Below the pieces are notes generated by a model. It saw only the letters and a program-made list of their open reading frames with translations. It was not told the DNA's origin and made no database searches. This document shows, one piece after another, positions 34,876-48,078 of a stretch of 64,000 nucleotides of DNA (position 1 is the first letter of the stretch; every line of letters begins with the position of its first letter). The DNA lies in the NCBI GenBank assembly GCA_954871525.1, contig OX940872.1, forward strand, positions 10,377,180-10,441,179, in the 5' to 3' direction. Position numbers and translations under genes: made by a program. This DNA is from Parietaria judaica (lineage: Eukaryota; Streptophyta; Magnoliopsida; Rosales; Urticaceae).

Positions 34876-35329
34876 TCATATATGATGATACGAGCCACTT
34901 CCACTTGCTTCGCGGAACGTGTCTAACAATGTTGCGCATGAAAATGTAAAGAGGAAAGAGGCAAACAAATGTCACCTTTGTACCGTCAATTTACTATATA
35001 TATGCAAACACATACATATATATTTATATATATATGGTATCTAAGCGTATATATAGCTAAGCATTACCCAAAACTTTGTGTTAACTAGCGTATAGTGGCG
35101 AATATATATAATGTCTATCCTCAAATATATATAATTTCTACATGAAATGATGTTTTCACTAGTGTCCTAGGATTTTTATGACCAAGATCCTTTGTGCTAT
35201 TGATTAGTTATTTATATTTACATATATAATTGATAATTTAGTAAAAATGAGGAAGTATAAAAACCTTCTCTGATCACTACATAAACAAGGGATTATTTTT
35301 TACCCAAAAACCCGGGACCAGGTAAATAT
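32138..35329. other. Intergenic DNA with simple repeats
   Basis: Begins with the probable SmE 3' UTR. It holds (GAAA)n at about 32831-32856, a T-run of about 32 at 32988-33019, A- and T-runs near 33390-33410 and 33565-33585, and (TA)n at about 34838-34872. A perfect 8-bp-stem hairpin CGCCTCAA-AAACC-TTGAGGCG is at 32431-32451. No gene or element end recognised. Confidence 0.55.
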
Positions 35330-35762
<433 letters not shown>

Positions 35763-38700
35763 TTCTCCCCCGTAAGCTTGACTTAGCTCGAGGTTCTTCA
35801 CACCGAGTAACTCTCGCATCTTCGAAAATTTGACTCTCGCTAGAGCCTTAGTGAGGCTGTCAGCGCGTTGCTCTCTGGTGCTAACGAATTCCACAACGAT
35901 CTCTTGGTTCTCAACACACTCACGAATAAAGTGAAAGCGAGTGTCGATATGCTTGCTCCGTCCATGAAACACTGGATTTTTCATTAGTGCGATTGCGGAC
36001 TTGTTGTCGACGTAGAGAGTCACCGGATTTTGCTCGCTTCCGGTGACCTCGCTCAACAAATTTCTGAGCCATAACGCTTGACACGCCGCTGCGGTCGCTG
36101 CCATGAACTCTGCCTCACAGGACGATAAAGCCACAGTTTTCTGCTTCTGTGACTGCCAGGTGATTAGATTACCGTTGAGATAAAACACCATCCCTCTGGT
36201 AGTTTTTCTGTCATTGACATCACCGGCTAGATCACTGTCGGTAAAACCGACCAATTCTTCAGTTCCATTTCCTCTTCCGTAATGGATCCCGTAGTTCATC
36301 GTTCCCGTTACGTAACGAAGGATGTTCTTCACAGCCTGCTGGTGTAAACCGGTAGGCTTTTCCATGTGACGACTCACTATGCCAACTGCATATGAGATGT
36401 CCGATCGGGTATGGGTTAGGTACCTGAGACACTCGACGACACGTCTGTACTCCGTGGGATCCACCGGGGTTCCTTCTGCATCTTTCTTGAGCTTCAACTT
36501 TGCCTCCATCGGATACTTGCTCGGATTGCAATCTGCCATTTTGAATTGCTTTAGGATCTTCTTTGCGTAGGCTGTCTGCCTTAGCGTGATGCATTCCTTC
36601 TTCTGATCGAACTCGATACCGAGGTAGTATAAGAGAAGTCCGAGATCGCTCATCTCAAACTCATTCATCATCTGATTTTTGAATCCATCAATGCCTTCTG
36701 CACTGGATCCGGTCACGATCAGATCGTCGACGTACACACCGACGATGAGGGTCTCATCTCCTGAGTTCCTCGTGTAGACTGCTTGCTCCTGGGAACACTT
36801 CTTGAAACCAAGACTCTTCATACTTCAGTCGAGTCGAGTGTTCCATGCACGTAGTGATTTTCTTAAGCCATAAAGAGCTTTTGACAACTTGTACACCTTA
36901 TGCTCTGCGGTCTTTTCGACGAAGCCTTCTGGCTGAGCGACGTAGACTTCTTCTTCCAGATCACCATTCAGGAACGCCGATTTGACGTCCATGTGATGGA
37001 TTTTCCAGCCTCGCTGAGCTGCGAGGGCTAGGATCAGCCTTACTGTGTCAAGTCTGGCTACTGGAGAGAAAAATTCCTCGAAGTCTACTCCCTGTTTCTA
37101 CACGTAGCCCTTTGCAACCAATATGGCCTTGTGCTTGAGAACCTTGCCTTCTGAGTCCTTTTTGAGCTTGTAGACCCATTTCAGACCAATGGACTTATAA
37201 CCTTTTGGAAGGTCGACTAGTTCCCATGTCTGATTCTTCTCAATGGACTCCAACTCTCGCTTCGTCGCTTCTTGCCATTCTTTCTCGATGGCTGCCACGC
37301 GGTAGTTGGTGGGTTCCTCTTCATTAACTAGCAAGAGCTCATCCGGGCTCAAATCAAGCTCCCGCGCTTCTTCATAGACGTCGGACAGGGTACGGAACCC
37401 TCTTGGTCCGTCCTTGATCGACGAGTCTCCCGAGCTGGTTCCTCCCGAACTAGCTGTCGTTGGGATCGGGGTGTTCATTCCTGATCCTGGGATAGGCGAG
37501 CCTGGCGGTGAGCTGGTTCCAGTCGTGCTGGTTCCATGCGAACTGGGCGTTGCTAGTCATTGGAAGGGATTCTCTCCTTCTTCCTGCTCGATCGCCTCTT
37601 CTTCTTCGAGTATAAACTCCACCGAGTTTTGTTCCGGCTCTCCGTTCTCGTCTCGCCACTCCCACTTTTTCTCCTCTTCAAACACGGCTTCTCTGCTTAC
37701 ATGCGCTTTTCCGCGTCGGGGGTCGTAGAGTTTATGTGCCTTGCTCCCTTCTTCGGCGCCAAGGTACACCATCCGTTGACTCTAATCATCGAGCTTTTTG
37801 AGGTTTGGTCCCACAGTCTTCACATGTGCGGTACACTCAAACACCTTCAAATGCTCCAGATGAGGTTTCTTCCCTTTCCATGCTTGGTAAGGGGTGCGCT
37901 CGCCTAGCGCCTTTGTTGGCAAGCGGTTCAGCAAGTAGACCATGTGTCGTACTGCTTCTCCCCAGAACCTCGCCGGGACTTGCATGCTCTTCAGCAAACT
38001 CCTTGCTGTGTCCTGACGGTTCGATTTCTTCTTTCTACCACGCCGTTTTGCTGGGGCGTGTATGGTGCGGTGATGTGTCGCTCTATACCTACTTCTCCGC
38101 AATACTCTGTGAAATTCTGAGGTGTGGACTTGCCACCTCGATCTTTTTGCATGGTCTTTAGTCTATGTCCAGACTGGTTCTCCACGAGCCTCTTGAATTT
38201 CTTGAAGACTTCAAGGGCTCCACTTTTCTCCTTGAGTGTATAAAACCACATCCAATGGCTGTAATCATCAACAAGTAAAAAGAAGTACTTGTTTCCAGCT
38301 AAGGTGGCTGGGGTGATTGGACCACACAGGTCAGCGTGCACCAGTTACAGGGGTCGCTCTGCTCAGAACTTGGCCTAAATCAGAAATGGCACTCTTGCCT
38401 GTTTCGCGACCATGTAGCATTCGCATAGCTGGTTGGGGTGTTCAATTTTGGGAACCCCAAAGGCCATCTTCTCATCTCCCATCATTTTAAGCGCGTAGAA
38501 GTTTACGTGCCCAAGTCGTGCGTGCCACAACCAAGCCGGGTCTGCTAGAGACGCCATTAAGCAGACGGGTTGGCTCGTCTCCAGGAGTATCTTGTACAGC
38601 CTGTCCGGCGTTCTCTTCACCTTCATCAACAGGGCGCCGCTTTTCTTCCACATCTTCAAGTATGAGCCAGCCATCACCACCGTGTTGCCAACCTCTGTCA

Positions 38701-39541
38701 TCTGACCGAGACTGATGATGTTACTCTTCAGTTTTGGGATGTAGTACACCTGGGTCAGTAGGCGTTAGTCTCCGTTCTTGCACTGGAACAGAATCGACCC
38801 TCTGCCTCTGATTTCAACGATCGATTTATCGTCGAACTTCACGCTCCCTGTGATCTTTTCGTTGAGCTCTTTAAACTTAGCTCGGTCTCCCGTCATATGG
38901 TTGCTTGCACCATTGTCTAAATACCAGACGTCGGTATAGACATTCTTCTCTCCATCTACGTGGAGGTTCAAAATAACCTTGTCCTCGATAAGCATGACCG
39001 TCTCGTCCGCCATCTTCTCCGGGCTGGGCCTCTTCTCGGCCATCATCAGCTCGGGCTACGGGCTCGACTTCACGTCAACTGGCTCCTCCAGGTCGGTCTT
39101 CTTTCTGACCGGTTCTCGCCCGGGCTCAGCGTCTCTCTCGCCTTCGACGCTCGTCTCCTCCTCTCTCCGCACTTCAACGTTCCTGTCCTGCTGGGCGAAT
39201 ATCAACATTTGCTCGTCTTCGTGGAATCTTGTCAGATTTGCTTCGTCGGCGTGCTTCCTACTGCGACATTCCGATGCATAGTGCCCGATCTTCTGACAAT
39301 TGTAGCACTTCACCGTGCTCTTGTCTCTTCGGGCCGTGCTGCCTTCCTGGCGGGGTGAGCTACTGCCGCAACCTCGCATGTCACGACCTCGCCCTCGTCC
39401 TCGGCCTCTACCACGTGCTCGGATATCTCCGCCGTACCCGCCACGGCTCGACGAGCTTGAAGAAGACTCAGCTCCATGATTCTTCTTTTGCTTGGCCACC
39501 CATTCTTCATACGTCAGCATGAGGTGCTTCTCTTTTTTCAT
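35763..39541 (-). pseudogene. Copia element B pol (protease-integrase-RT-RNase H), multiple breaks
   Basis: Reading down the minus strand: zinc knuckle CYNCQKIGHYASEC (about 39307-39266); protease 'WYLDNGASNHMTG' (about 38950); GAG-pre-integrase '[17 protein letters not shown]' (about 38520); integrase core '[11 protein letters not shown]' and '[13 protein letters not shown]' (38340-38010); RT 'WQEATKRELESIEKNQTWEL' (about 37270) to YVDDL (about 36730); RNase H 'GFTDSDLAGDVNDRKTT' and 'SSCEAEFMAATAAACQALWL' (36240-36080), with a C-terminal piece open to 35688. At least five frame changes or stops separate the open pieces. It is inactive, and clearly related to the element at 60338-64000. Confidence 0.85.
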
Positions 39542-40144
39542 TCTTCACCGTGACGCCGCCCATTTGCTTAGCCATCGCTTCTTGACTTGCTAGCAAATTC
39601 TCAAACTCTATAAGTGATAGTTGAACGGGCCATCCTTGTACAGCAATCACGAAGCTTCGGTACTCCGATCTCAACCCGTGGATGATGACCTCTTCATACG
39701 AGCCTCTCTGATGAAAGACTTCGGATCGAGATCGCTAATCTCACGACATATCGACTTGACCTTGTGAAAATACTGAGCAATCGTCACGTCGCGTTGTGAG
39801 ATTGATACCTGCTCGTTCTCCAAGAGTTGTAGCCTCGCATCGTTCTTCTTTGAGAAAAGTGTCGTGAACGTTTCCCATGCTTCTTTGGGCGTCTTGTCGT
39901 CCCGAATATGCTCCAATATCTCTTCTTTAATGGTGGTCTTCAGGGCAAACATCGCTTTGTCTGCTTTGATTCTCCATTTGCGTAGGGTTCCGTTAGCATC
40001 TTCCTCCGGCGGCGTAGTTTCGCTTCCGCCGACGACCTCCCATAGGTCGTTCCCTTGAAAATAGGACATCATGCATGTTGCCCATGTGTTGTAGCTGTTG
40101 CTGTTAAGTTTCTTGATTCCTCAGACGACTTGGAGATCACCCAT
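39541..40144 (-). pseudogene. Copia element B gag, broken
   Basis: The start at 40144 (MGDLQVV) is followed by an in-frame TGA after seven codons; reading resumes to about 39671 and then shifts frame. Motifs: 'WRIKADKAMFALKTTIKEEI', 'SISQRDVTIAQYFHKVKSI' and 'LIEFENLLASQEAMAKQMGG', the UBN2-type gag of copia elements. It forms the particle shell in an active element. Confidence 0.8.
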
Positions 40145-40186
40145 TGTGTTGCCAGCACCTCGACACAAAAAAACTCACACAATAAA

Positions 40187-40263
40187 ATCTCAAGAAATTC
40201 GTTTATGATGTGGAAGATCAGTCAGAACTGCAACCACAGAGCATACTAAGACTTTCAAGAGAC
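40187..40263 (-). other. Leader sequence shared by several elements in the window
   Basis: The 77-bp stretch between primer site and gag of element B (GTCTCTTGAAAGTCTTAGTA... on the minus strand) recurs at 9848-9923 (-) and twice at 56221-56300 and 56343-56422 (+). Confidence 0.75.
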
Positions 40264-40286
40264 CTGACAACGACACCAACAACCTC

Positions 40287-40298
40287 GCTCTGATACCA
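40287..40298 (-). promoter_or_regulatory. Primer-binding site of copia element B
   Basis: TGGTATCAGAGC on the minus strand, two bases after the LTR end. It is a perfect 12-base match to the initiator-methionine tRNA primer site usual in plant copia elements. Confidence 0.85.
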
Positions 40299-40300
40299 AA

Positions 40301-41673
40301 TGTTAGTTCCAAAACACTTTGGAACTTTCGCCAAAAATACCAAGAAGCTACACAACTTTTTCACTATGCCACCCACTCACACTTTTACTGCCAAGGATTC
40401 GAATGCCGTTTATCGACGGAGTAATCGTTTGCCGATGGATTTATCGATGGAAAACCTATAAAATTTATCGTTTGCCGTTACCGAAACTTATCGAAATTAT
40501 CGATGGATTAATCGGTTACGATAAATTTATCGATGGAAAACTTATAAAATATTTTCATACATAAAATATTTTTATAACATAAAATACTAAATGTATATTT
40601 TCATTAATAATTGAAAAACGTCAAATTGCAAAACAAATTATGTCAGAATCATAGTATCAGAATTATATACAATGCTACAAAATAAAGTTACATAAAAAAA
40701 AACGAAGAAATAGCTCAATTTAACCAATTTCAAAAAAAAATATTTACTTTTCCCGCCATAAGGTTGCAATTCGGGAAAACGTTGAATTAGAAATAATTAT
40801 GTCAACCTCACATTTTATAAGTTATATACAATGTTATAAAATGATTTTACATGAAAAAAAGACTAACTAGCTTAACTTAACTAATTTCCAAAAATATGTA
40901 CTTTTGCCGCAATAAGGTCATAATTCAGAAAGACATCAATTACAAAAATAATTATGTCAAACTAACAATTTCGTAATTATATGAAATGTTACAAAATGAA
41001 ATTACAGAAGAAAAAAAAATTAAAATATATCTCAAATTCACTATTTTTAGGAAAATTGGTACTTTTGTCGCAATTAGAAATAATTTGCATAAACCCTTAA
41101 ATTTAACCCAAATCTGCAAAAATTCAATAAAAATCACACAAACCATCTTGATTCATCTATATTCCATCATATACTTTAAAAAAAGAAAAAATCAATTTCA
41201 ACAACAACATTTGATTCAAAACGTAAAATGTACAATTAAACTAATATGAAACTCAAAGTTTAACTTTCATTCAACCTAATAGCTTTCTAAGTAACTACTA
41301 CGAATATAGAATAAAAATGTGAAAAATTGACATGATTCATACATATACAACATTTAAGCATCAAAACACGCAAGATCTACTAAAAAAAACCCTAAAAATA
41401 CATTTAAATATCGAAATTAAAAGAAGTTGGAACTTGTGCCGCAAAAAAAGAAAAATTTATACCAGGGTTGATTTATCGTTTTTGACCGAAAAGTAGCTTG
41501 CTTTTCGAGAAAATACACTTGATAAGTTTGAGAGATAAGTGACTTGCTTTTCGAATCGAAAAATCGCGATAAGTATAAAAAGATAACGATTAGAGGAGAT
41601 AAGTTACCGAGAAGTGGTTTTCAGCGATTAATCGCTCGATTATCGCAAAAATCGAAACCATGTTTACTGCTGC

Positions 41674-41752
<79 letters not shown>

Positions 41753-41954
41753 TCTATACAATCAGCAAAGAAGAAGACAAGAGATTGGAGATTTCTCTAT
41801 ATTATTGAACGAAGAATTACAAAGTGGAGAGGTGAGATTAAAAGCTACCACGCATGCTCTTTATATAGATACACAAGCACCTCTAAAATTTCAATATTAC
41901 CCTTAAAAACTTGTCTGCAAAGTAAAAGATAATATGTAATAAGGTTAGCAAAAC
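40301..41954 (-). repeat. 5' LTR of copia element B, split by an insertion
   Basis: LTR sequence occupies 40301-40391 and 41663-41954. The intervening 1271 bp is a transposon flanked by the duplicated LTR octamer TTTACTGC. The (TA)n tract (41675-41752) is shorter than in the other LTR and interrupted. The match stops after AAGGTTAGCAA. Confidence 0.85.
40392..41662 (+). mobile_element. 1.3-kb hAT-like non-autonomous element, copy 1
   Basis: Begins CAAGGATTCGAATG, ends ATCGAAACCATG (imperfect terminal inverted repeat CAAGGATTYGAAT / CATGGTTTCGAT), and is flanked by a perfect 8-bp duplication TTTACTGC (40384-40391, 41663-41670). It is a close copy of 50716-52022. Subterminal regions are rich in TATCGA/GATAAGT motifs. 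No transposase frame. Element B without it is a clean LTR, which proves the insertion. Confidence 0.9.
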
Positions 41955-42250
41955 TTGGTGAACAAGCATATTACCCAACGTCATTGCTTACATAACAAAT
42001 ATAATTAATATACATGTTCTTTTAATACGGGAACCAATGATTTAAAGTTTGAAAACAAATAAGCTCGATGGTCTGATTTTCGGAGAATATCTATAACCAA
42101 CGAGTATATCATGCGAAGTTAATGTAATATTTTAGAATTTGTTAACCGGTTGCGCCAATAAGAATTTACGTGTATACAGATGACTAACGTGTATTCATAG
42201 GGTATTTTGAAAAATATGAATATCAACCATTTAAAACTAAAATATATATA
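41955..42250. other. AT-rich spacer
   Basis: No gene or repeat end recognised between copia element B and the fold-back element. Confidence 0.5.
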
Positions 42251-43243
42251 AGGGTAAACTGCGGCTAATGTACCTAATGTTTGATCTTTTGTGAATTATG
42301 TACCTAATGTTTATTTTTGACGGCTAATGTACCCAATGTTTGATCTGTTAGATATTTTCGTGTTTTCCGTTAGTTGATCGTTAGAGAGTTATCCTCATCT
42401 ATATGTACATTTTTCGTATTTTTGACATAACTCACTCTTTTTTTGTCCAAATTTTATGCACGACCTATGGTTAAAAATATAAGAGATAGATCTACAACTT
42501 TCTTGCTTTAAGTTTTGTAAAATAATATTTAGAAAAATACGAAATTTCAAATACAACGTAAAATTAGACGTTAGTTTAATACAAAATATTTGTTTCGAGC
42601 AAATTTAAATACATTTAATGACTTTATATAATGAAACGTAAAACTAAACATTTGTAGACATATTTTTTATCTTTCTAACGAGTGGTTATTTATAAATTTT
42701 GGATAAAAACGAGTGAGTTATGCCAAAAATATGAAATATGTGATGTGAAATAATCTTTCATATTTTTGGCATAACTTACTCATATTTTGTCCAAAATTTA
42801 TAAATAAACATCCGCTGGAAAGATAAAATATTTATCTACAACTTTTTCGTTTTACGTTTCATCATAAAAAGTCATTAGGTATAGTAAAATTTTCTCGAAA
42901 CAAATATTTTGCATTAAACTTACGTACAATTTTACGTTGTATTTGAAATTTCGTATTTTTTGAAAACTTATTTTACAAAACTTAAAACATAACAGTTGTA
43001 GATCTATCTCTTTTCTTTCCAACCATAGGTCATGCATAAAATTTGGACAAAAAATGAGTGAGTTATGTCAAAAATACAAAAAAGTGTGCATATAGAGGAA
43101 GATAACTGTCTAGCGGTGAACTAACGGAAAACAGGAAAATATCTAACAGATCAAACATTGGGTACATTAGCCACCAAAAATAAACATTGAGTACATAATT
43201 CGCAAAAGATCAAACATTGGGTACATTAGCCGCAGTTTACCCT
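42251..43243. mobile_element. 993-bp fold-back element, copy 1
   Basis: Starts AGGGTAAACTGCGGCTAATG and ends with its reverse complement (CATTAGCCGCAGTTTACCCT). The arms pair over almost the whole length (about 485 bp each) with scattered mismatches, around a ~19-base loop at 42737-42755. Subrepeats AATGTACCYAATGTTTGATC occur near each end. The flanks are ATATATA-rich, so a target duplication cannot be judged. It is non-coding. A long-TIR Mutator-like or fold-back origin is likely. Confidence 0.8.
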
Positions 43244-44428
43244 ATATATAATCCAAACTTAGTCATATTTTTCGCAACACTTTAATCAATTAGCACAATT
43301 ATTTATTACCAAAGTCCAATGCTTTAGTCATGTATGAACTTAAACGCTAATTTCTAGACTTTATCACAATTCTAATGAAGATAGCTTACAAACACTAAAT
43401 CATTTTCTATCTACTCCGAACTAACAAACAATTAAATTTAATCCAAATAAATTCTTATGTGACGAAACTGATGGAAGCAACAATCTACAGTAACTAGCAA
43501 CAATACTAAATAGCAAAAAGGGTTATAACTTAGTGAATATATCATATATTATATATAAAGATGAAGCAAATAAAAAAGATAAAAAAAAAAAGAGAACATT
43601 CTTTCAAATCAATGTCAAAATCAATATCGACATGCCATATTACCATTACCTCGACATAAAATTGCTTATACATGATTATCACACGACGAATGTTTTAGTT
43701 GTGGGAGCCACATAATGAAAACCAAATTGATTATTGAGTATAATTTAAAATCTTTATTAAATCCCAGGGCGAGGCCAGTCGAAAGTCGAGACAAATCATG
43801 CTAGATTTCAGACTCTCACATTAATTTTTCCGGTTTAAAAAATTGAATCCGCAAAAATTCACAGCTAATTTTTTTTTTCAAATAAAAAATATATTATAGA
43901 TTTTTTCTTTTTGAATATGAATTGCGAACTTTTTATCTCAACAAATGTGAATAGTTTAATACTAAGAAGAAAAAAAAAAGAATTTTGGAACTAGAATATT
44001 GTGGTTCCAAAAGATTTTGGAAATCAAAATTTTCTACTGCTGGATTACCCGGATTTGAAAGAACGTTACTAGAATGTTGGATTTATACTACACCATTAGC
44101 TTAAAGTTAACATCTTTACTATACCCATGGGGAGGCGAGCTTGGGACGAGTGGGTGCGAACGACGTCCCCAACTCTGGTCAAGCTCATCGCCTCCTCACA
44201 CTTGCTATTTTTATCTTTGGCTCCCTCTCTCTCTCACATGAATGTCTCAACAGGAGCGACCATACTTATCCGACTACTTGAACACCTTTGGCAAGTGGGC
44301 CGACTACGACGAACTTATCATCAGCGCCGCCACCGCGACGAGGCTTGTAAATTATATCTCTTTCTTTATGTAAACGTTATATTTAAGTAAGAGATGGAGG
44401 TATGTTAACTTTATTTAAATGTAATTTT
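43244..44428. other. Intergenic AT-rich DNA with one short unexplained frame
   Basis: No recognised gene. A short GC-richer patch at 44127-44360 contains the small frame listed separately. Confidence 0.5.
44242..44373 (+). CDS. Unrecognised 43-codon open frame, possible gene fragment
   Basis: ATG at 44242 in ATGTCTCAACAGGAGCG opens a frame whose first 32 residues read like globular protein ('YLSDYLNTFGKWADYDELII'), then run into AT-rich sequence and a stop. Third positions are GC-rich in the first part, unlike the flanks. CTCAACAG just before could equally be a splice acceptor, making this an orphan exon. I do not recognise the family. Confidence 0.25.
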   Translation: MSQQERPYLSDYLNTFGKWADYDELIISAATATRLVNYISFFM

Positions 44429-44443
44429 AGGGTAAACTGCGGT

Positions 44444-44664
44444 TATACGAACAATCAAGAGAGAGAGAGTCTGAGATGTTCTAGATTGATCTTTTATGAA
44501 ACAGTGTACAAAGACTTGTTTAAATACAAGATACATCAATGCTTGTGATTGGCTAGCGTATAATCGTTTGGTGACATCAGCACAAAGATCAGCTAACGGA
44601 ATGAGCTGTCAACGAGCTATCAACGCTGAGCTGGCACTGACGTGTCTCTAACTGATTCCTAACA
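44444..44664 (-). repeat. 3' LTR of copia element C
   Basis: Minus strand TGTTAGGAATC...TTCGTATA. It carries 11 extra bases (a GAGCTATCAAC-type duplication) relative to the other LTR. Confidence 0.9.
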
Positions 44665-47600
44665 CCCCCCTTCAAGGCGAGCACGGTCACGCGACGGATG
44701 ATGCAGCTTTAGCTTCTGCAGAAGGTAGTCAAAGCGTGGACCAGGCAAAGACTTGGTGAAGGTGTCAGCAGTTTGCTCTTTAGTAGGAACGTAGCGAAGG
44801 TCAATATGATTGTTGGCCACGTGCGCACGGACAAAGTGAACGTCAAGTTCAATGTGATTTGTCCGGGAATGGAATACCGGGTTTTGAGCTAAAGCAAGAG
44901 CGCCTTTATTGTCGCACCATAGAACCGCAGGACCACCAGGGTCGGGAACACCGAGTTCGGTAAGTAGGGAGCGAAGCCATATAAGTTCAGTTGCAGTGGA
45001 AGCAAGAGCCCGATACTCCGACTCTGTGCTAGACCAGGATATAGCTCTCTGCTTACGTGATCCTCAAGTGATCAAATTACCACTGAGAAATACACAAAAT
45101 CCCGTGGTGGATTTCCTGTCATCGAGACTAGTGGCCCAGTCTGCATCGCTAAAGGCTTCCAGATTAAGAGAAGAAGAAGGCCGGAAGTGAAGACCAACAT
45201 CTATTGTTCCTTTGACATACCGTAGTATTCGTTTGCACGCAATCCATTGATTCACAGTCGGGGCCTGAAAAAATTGACTCAGCTTATTGACAGCAAAAGC
45301 AATGTCAGGACGCGTCATTGTCATATATTGCAAAGCTCCAATGGTACTGCGATATAGAGTCGGTTGGCTGAATAACGGACTATCTTCCTTGGCCAGAGTA
45401 TTGGAAGTACACATCGGAGTAGCAACTGGTTTTGCATTGGCCAGATTTGTTTTGTTAATAAGGTCAAAGGCATATTTGGTATGATTAAGAGTAAGACCTG
45501 TAGAAGAACGATGAGCTTCAAAGCCCAGAAAGTAGTGAACATGACCAAGATCCTTAAGAGCAAACTGAGAGTGAAGCTCAGAGATGAGAGCTGTAATGGC
45601 TGAGCTATCATCGCCAGTGAGTAAGATATCGTCCACGTATACGAGCAAGAGAAGAGTTTTAGAGGTTGTTTTCTTAAAAAAGAGAGAGGTGTCACACACG
45701 CTTTGTTGGAAACCCTTGTCAAGTAGAGCCCGAGTTAGTTTATCGAACCAGGCACGTGGCGCTTGTTTAAGCCATAGAGGGCCTTTTGGAGTTTGCAAAC
45801 ATGTTGTGGGCGTGTAGGATCAATGAATCCGTCCGGTTGCTTCATGAATACATCCTCTCGAAGATCGCCGTTGAGGAAGGCGTTATTAACATCAATCTCG
45901 CGGATAGGCCAGTTCTTGGAGATAGCTAACGAGAACATGACACGTATGGTAGATGCCTTGATTACAGGACTGAAATTTTCAGTGAAATCAATCCCAGCTG
46001 TTTGCTGAAACCCCTTTGCTACAAGCCGGGCCTTTAGTTTATCAAGCATCCCATTTGCCTTGAACTTGCTCTTGAACACCCATTTATTTGCAACAACTTT
46101 CATATCTGGTTGGCGTGGCACAAGGGACCAGGTTTTGTTGCGGGAGAGGGCATCAATTTCATTCTGCATAGCCTGTTTCCACTGATCATCTGCAAGGGCC
46201 TCTTGCATAGATTTTGGTTCAGGAAAGCCATGTTGCTTGGCTAACACTGAACTAAAGATGCGAGGTTTAAAAACACCCGAGCGGGACCGAGTTTGCATAG
46301 GATGTATTTCAAGAGGAGCTTGAGGAATCGAATCAGGAACAACAACTTGAGTGGCTATTGTAGTGGCTGCAGGTGAGATATCGTTGATGGAGGGAATGTT
46401 TAGAGAGTCGGTATTAGGAGGGTTGCGAGGGTCATTTGTGTCAGGTTGTTGTGATGGAATAGGTATGGGAGAGGCATTTTGAGTATATGAGATATTGGAA
46501 TTATCTGGGAGCTGACATGGAATGGGAAATAAGGAGTATGAAGGTGTACTTCTCGAAGCTTGGAGGGGTAAAACAGGAAATAACTCATTGTACGGGAACA
46601 ATTTTTCATCAAAGGTGACAGTAAGAGCTATGTAAATCCTGCCTGTGGGATGTAAGCATATGTAGCCTCTGTGTGCAGGGCTATAGCCAAGAAATAAGCA
46701 TTTAGAGCTTTTGAAAGCAAATTTGTGTTTATTGTAAGGCTTTAGAAGTGGGTAGCAGGCACAGCCAAACGTTTTGAGAAAGGAATAGTCAGGCTTATGT
46801 TTGTATAGAAGCTCAAAAGGAGACTTGCCATGGCAAATTGGAGATGGTAGTCTATTGATAGTATATGTTGCAGTCACAAAAGAGTCCCACCAGTAAGACA
46901 TAGACATGTTAGCATGAGCTAGCTGAGTGAGGCCTGTCTCTGTGACGTGTCAATGCTTTCTTTCCACCCGACCATTTTGCTGGTGTACATGAGGACACGG
47001 ATGACGAAAAACAATTCCAAGTTTGTGAAGGAGGGGTTTCAGAGGGCGGAATTCACCACCCCAATCAGATTGGAGAGCCTTCACTTTTGTAGAGAATTTT
47101 CTTTCAATGAAGACTTGAAAGTGAATGAAAATATAAACAGTTTCAGACTTGGCTTTGAGAGGGAAAATCCAACTAAACTTTGTGAAGTCATCTACAAATA
47201 TAATATAGTATTTGTATCCTTCTTGTGAGAGAATTGGTGATGGACCCCATAAATCCGTTTGCACTAATTTGAAAGCACTACTCGTTTTTGGAGCAACCGG
47301 GCCAAGATAGGTTCTATGAAGTTTTCCAAGTTGACACGCAATGACAAGTTGGGACATTTTTATTTTCTGATTTCTTGTTCATGAGTTGTAAAACAGAATT
47401 CACAACAAGACTAGAGGCATGTCCTAGTCTACTATGCCACAAGAGAGTTTGGTCTACACTTTCAGAGCTGTAAACACTAGGGTTTTTGACAAAAATACCC
47501 TTATTGATTAGCCTGCACTGATCTTCACTTGAATGAGAGTTAATGGGAGATATATCCAGCTTGTATAGCCCGTCTTCATGTGTTCCTTCCAGTAGTGTTT

Positions 47601-48078
47601 CCCTCGACATTTTGTCCTTGACAATGACATCATCAGAGGAGAATTCCACCATTACATTGTTGTCAGTTGTAACTTTAGAAACACTTATAAGATTCTTTGT
47701 AACATCGGGAACATTTAATATATCAAGCAACTTTATTTTCCTATCTCTTGCAATAGGAATGTATGAATTGCCCAGGGAATTAATCGAAAGTGCAGAACCA
47801 TTACCTACTACGAGTTTGTTGTTCCCGTGATAATCTTGTTTATGCACAAAGCTTTCTTCGGTGGGTGTCACATGATCCGTTGCTCCGCTGTCCATGTACC
47901 AGTCATTCATGTTGGATTCTCCATTCTGAGTATGAGCAACATGGACCTGGTGGTGACGTTGACCCTCCATTCCACCGTGTTCTTGAGCCCGAGAATTTTG
48001 CAGAGATCCAAAATTCTGATCAAATCGATAGTAACATTTGATCACACCGTGTGTCCTGCCTTTCCACAGAGCTGACAC
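44660..48078 (-). pseudogene. Copia element C pol, four main interruptions
   Basis: The minus strand, after a 2-base insertion in the zinc knuckle (about 48048), reads protease 'WYMDSGATDHVTP' (about 47900), 'LLWHSRLGHASSL' (about 47440), integrase 'QTDLWGPSPI', 'LQSDWGGEF' and 'NGRVERKH' (47250-46955), then TGA at 46952-46950 where Arg is expected. RT follows with 'MQNEIDALSRNKTWSLVPR' (about 46150), 'IREIDVNNAFLNGDL' and YVDDILLTG (about 45640), then RNase H 'FSDADWATSLDDRKSTTG' (about 45110), a TGA at 45064-45066 and 'STESEYRALA' (about 45020). The pol stop codon appears to be formed by the first bases of the 3' LTR. Few lesions fit a recent insertion. Confidence 0.88.

Noticed and set aside
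40986..41249. An 87-codon frame repeated at 51359-51613 as a conserved small gene
   Set aside because: It recurs only because it lies inside the two copies of the 1.3-kb element. It is AT-rich, Lys/Ile-biased and lacks motifs.
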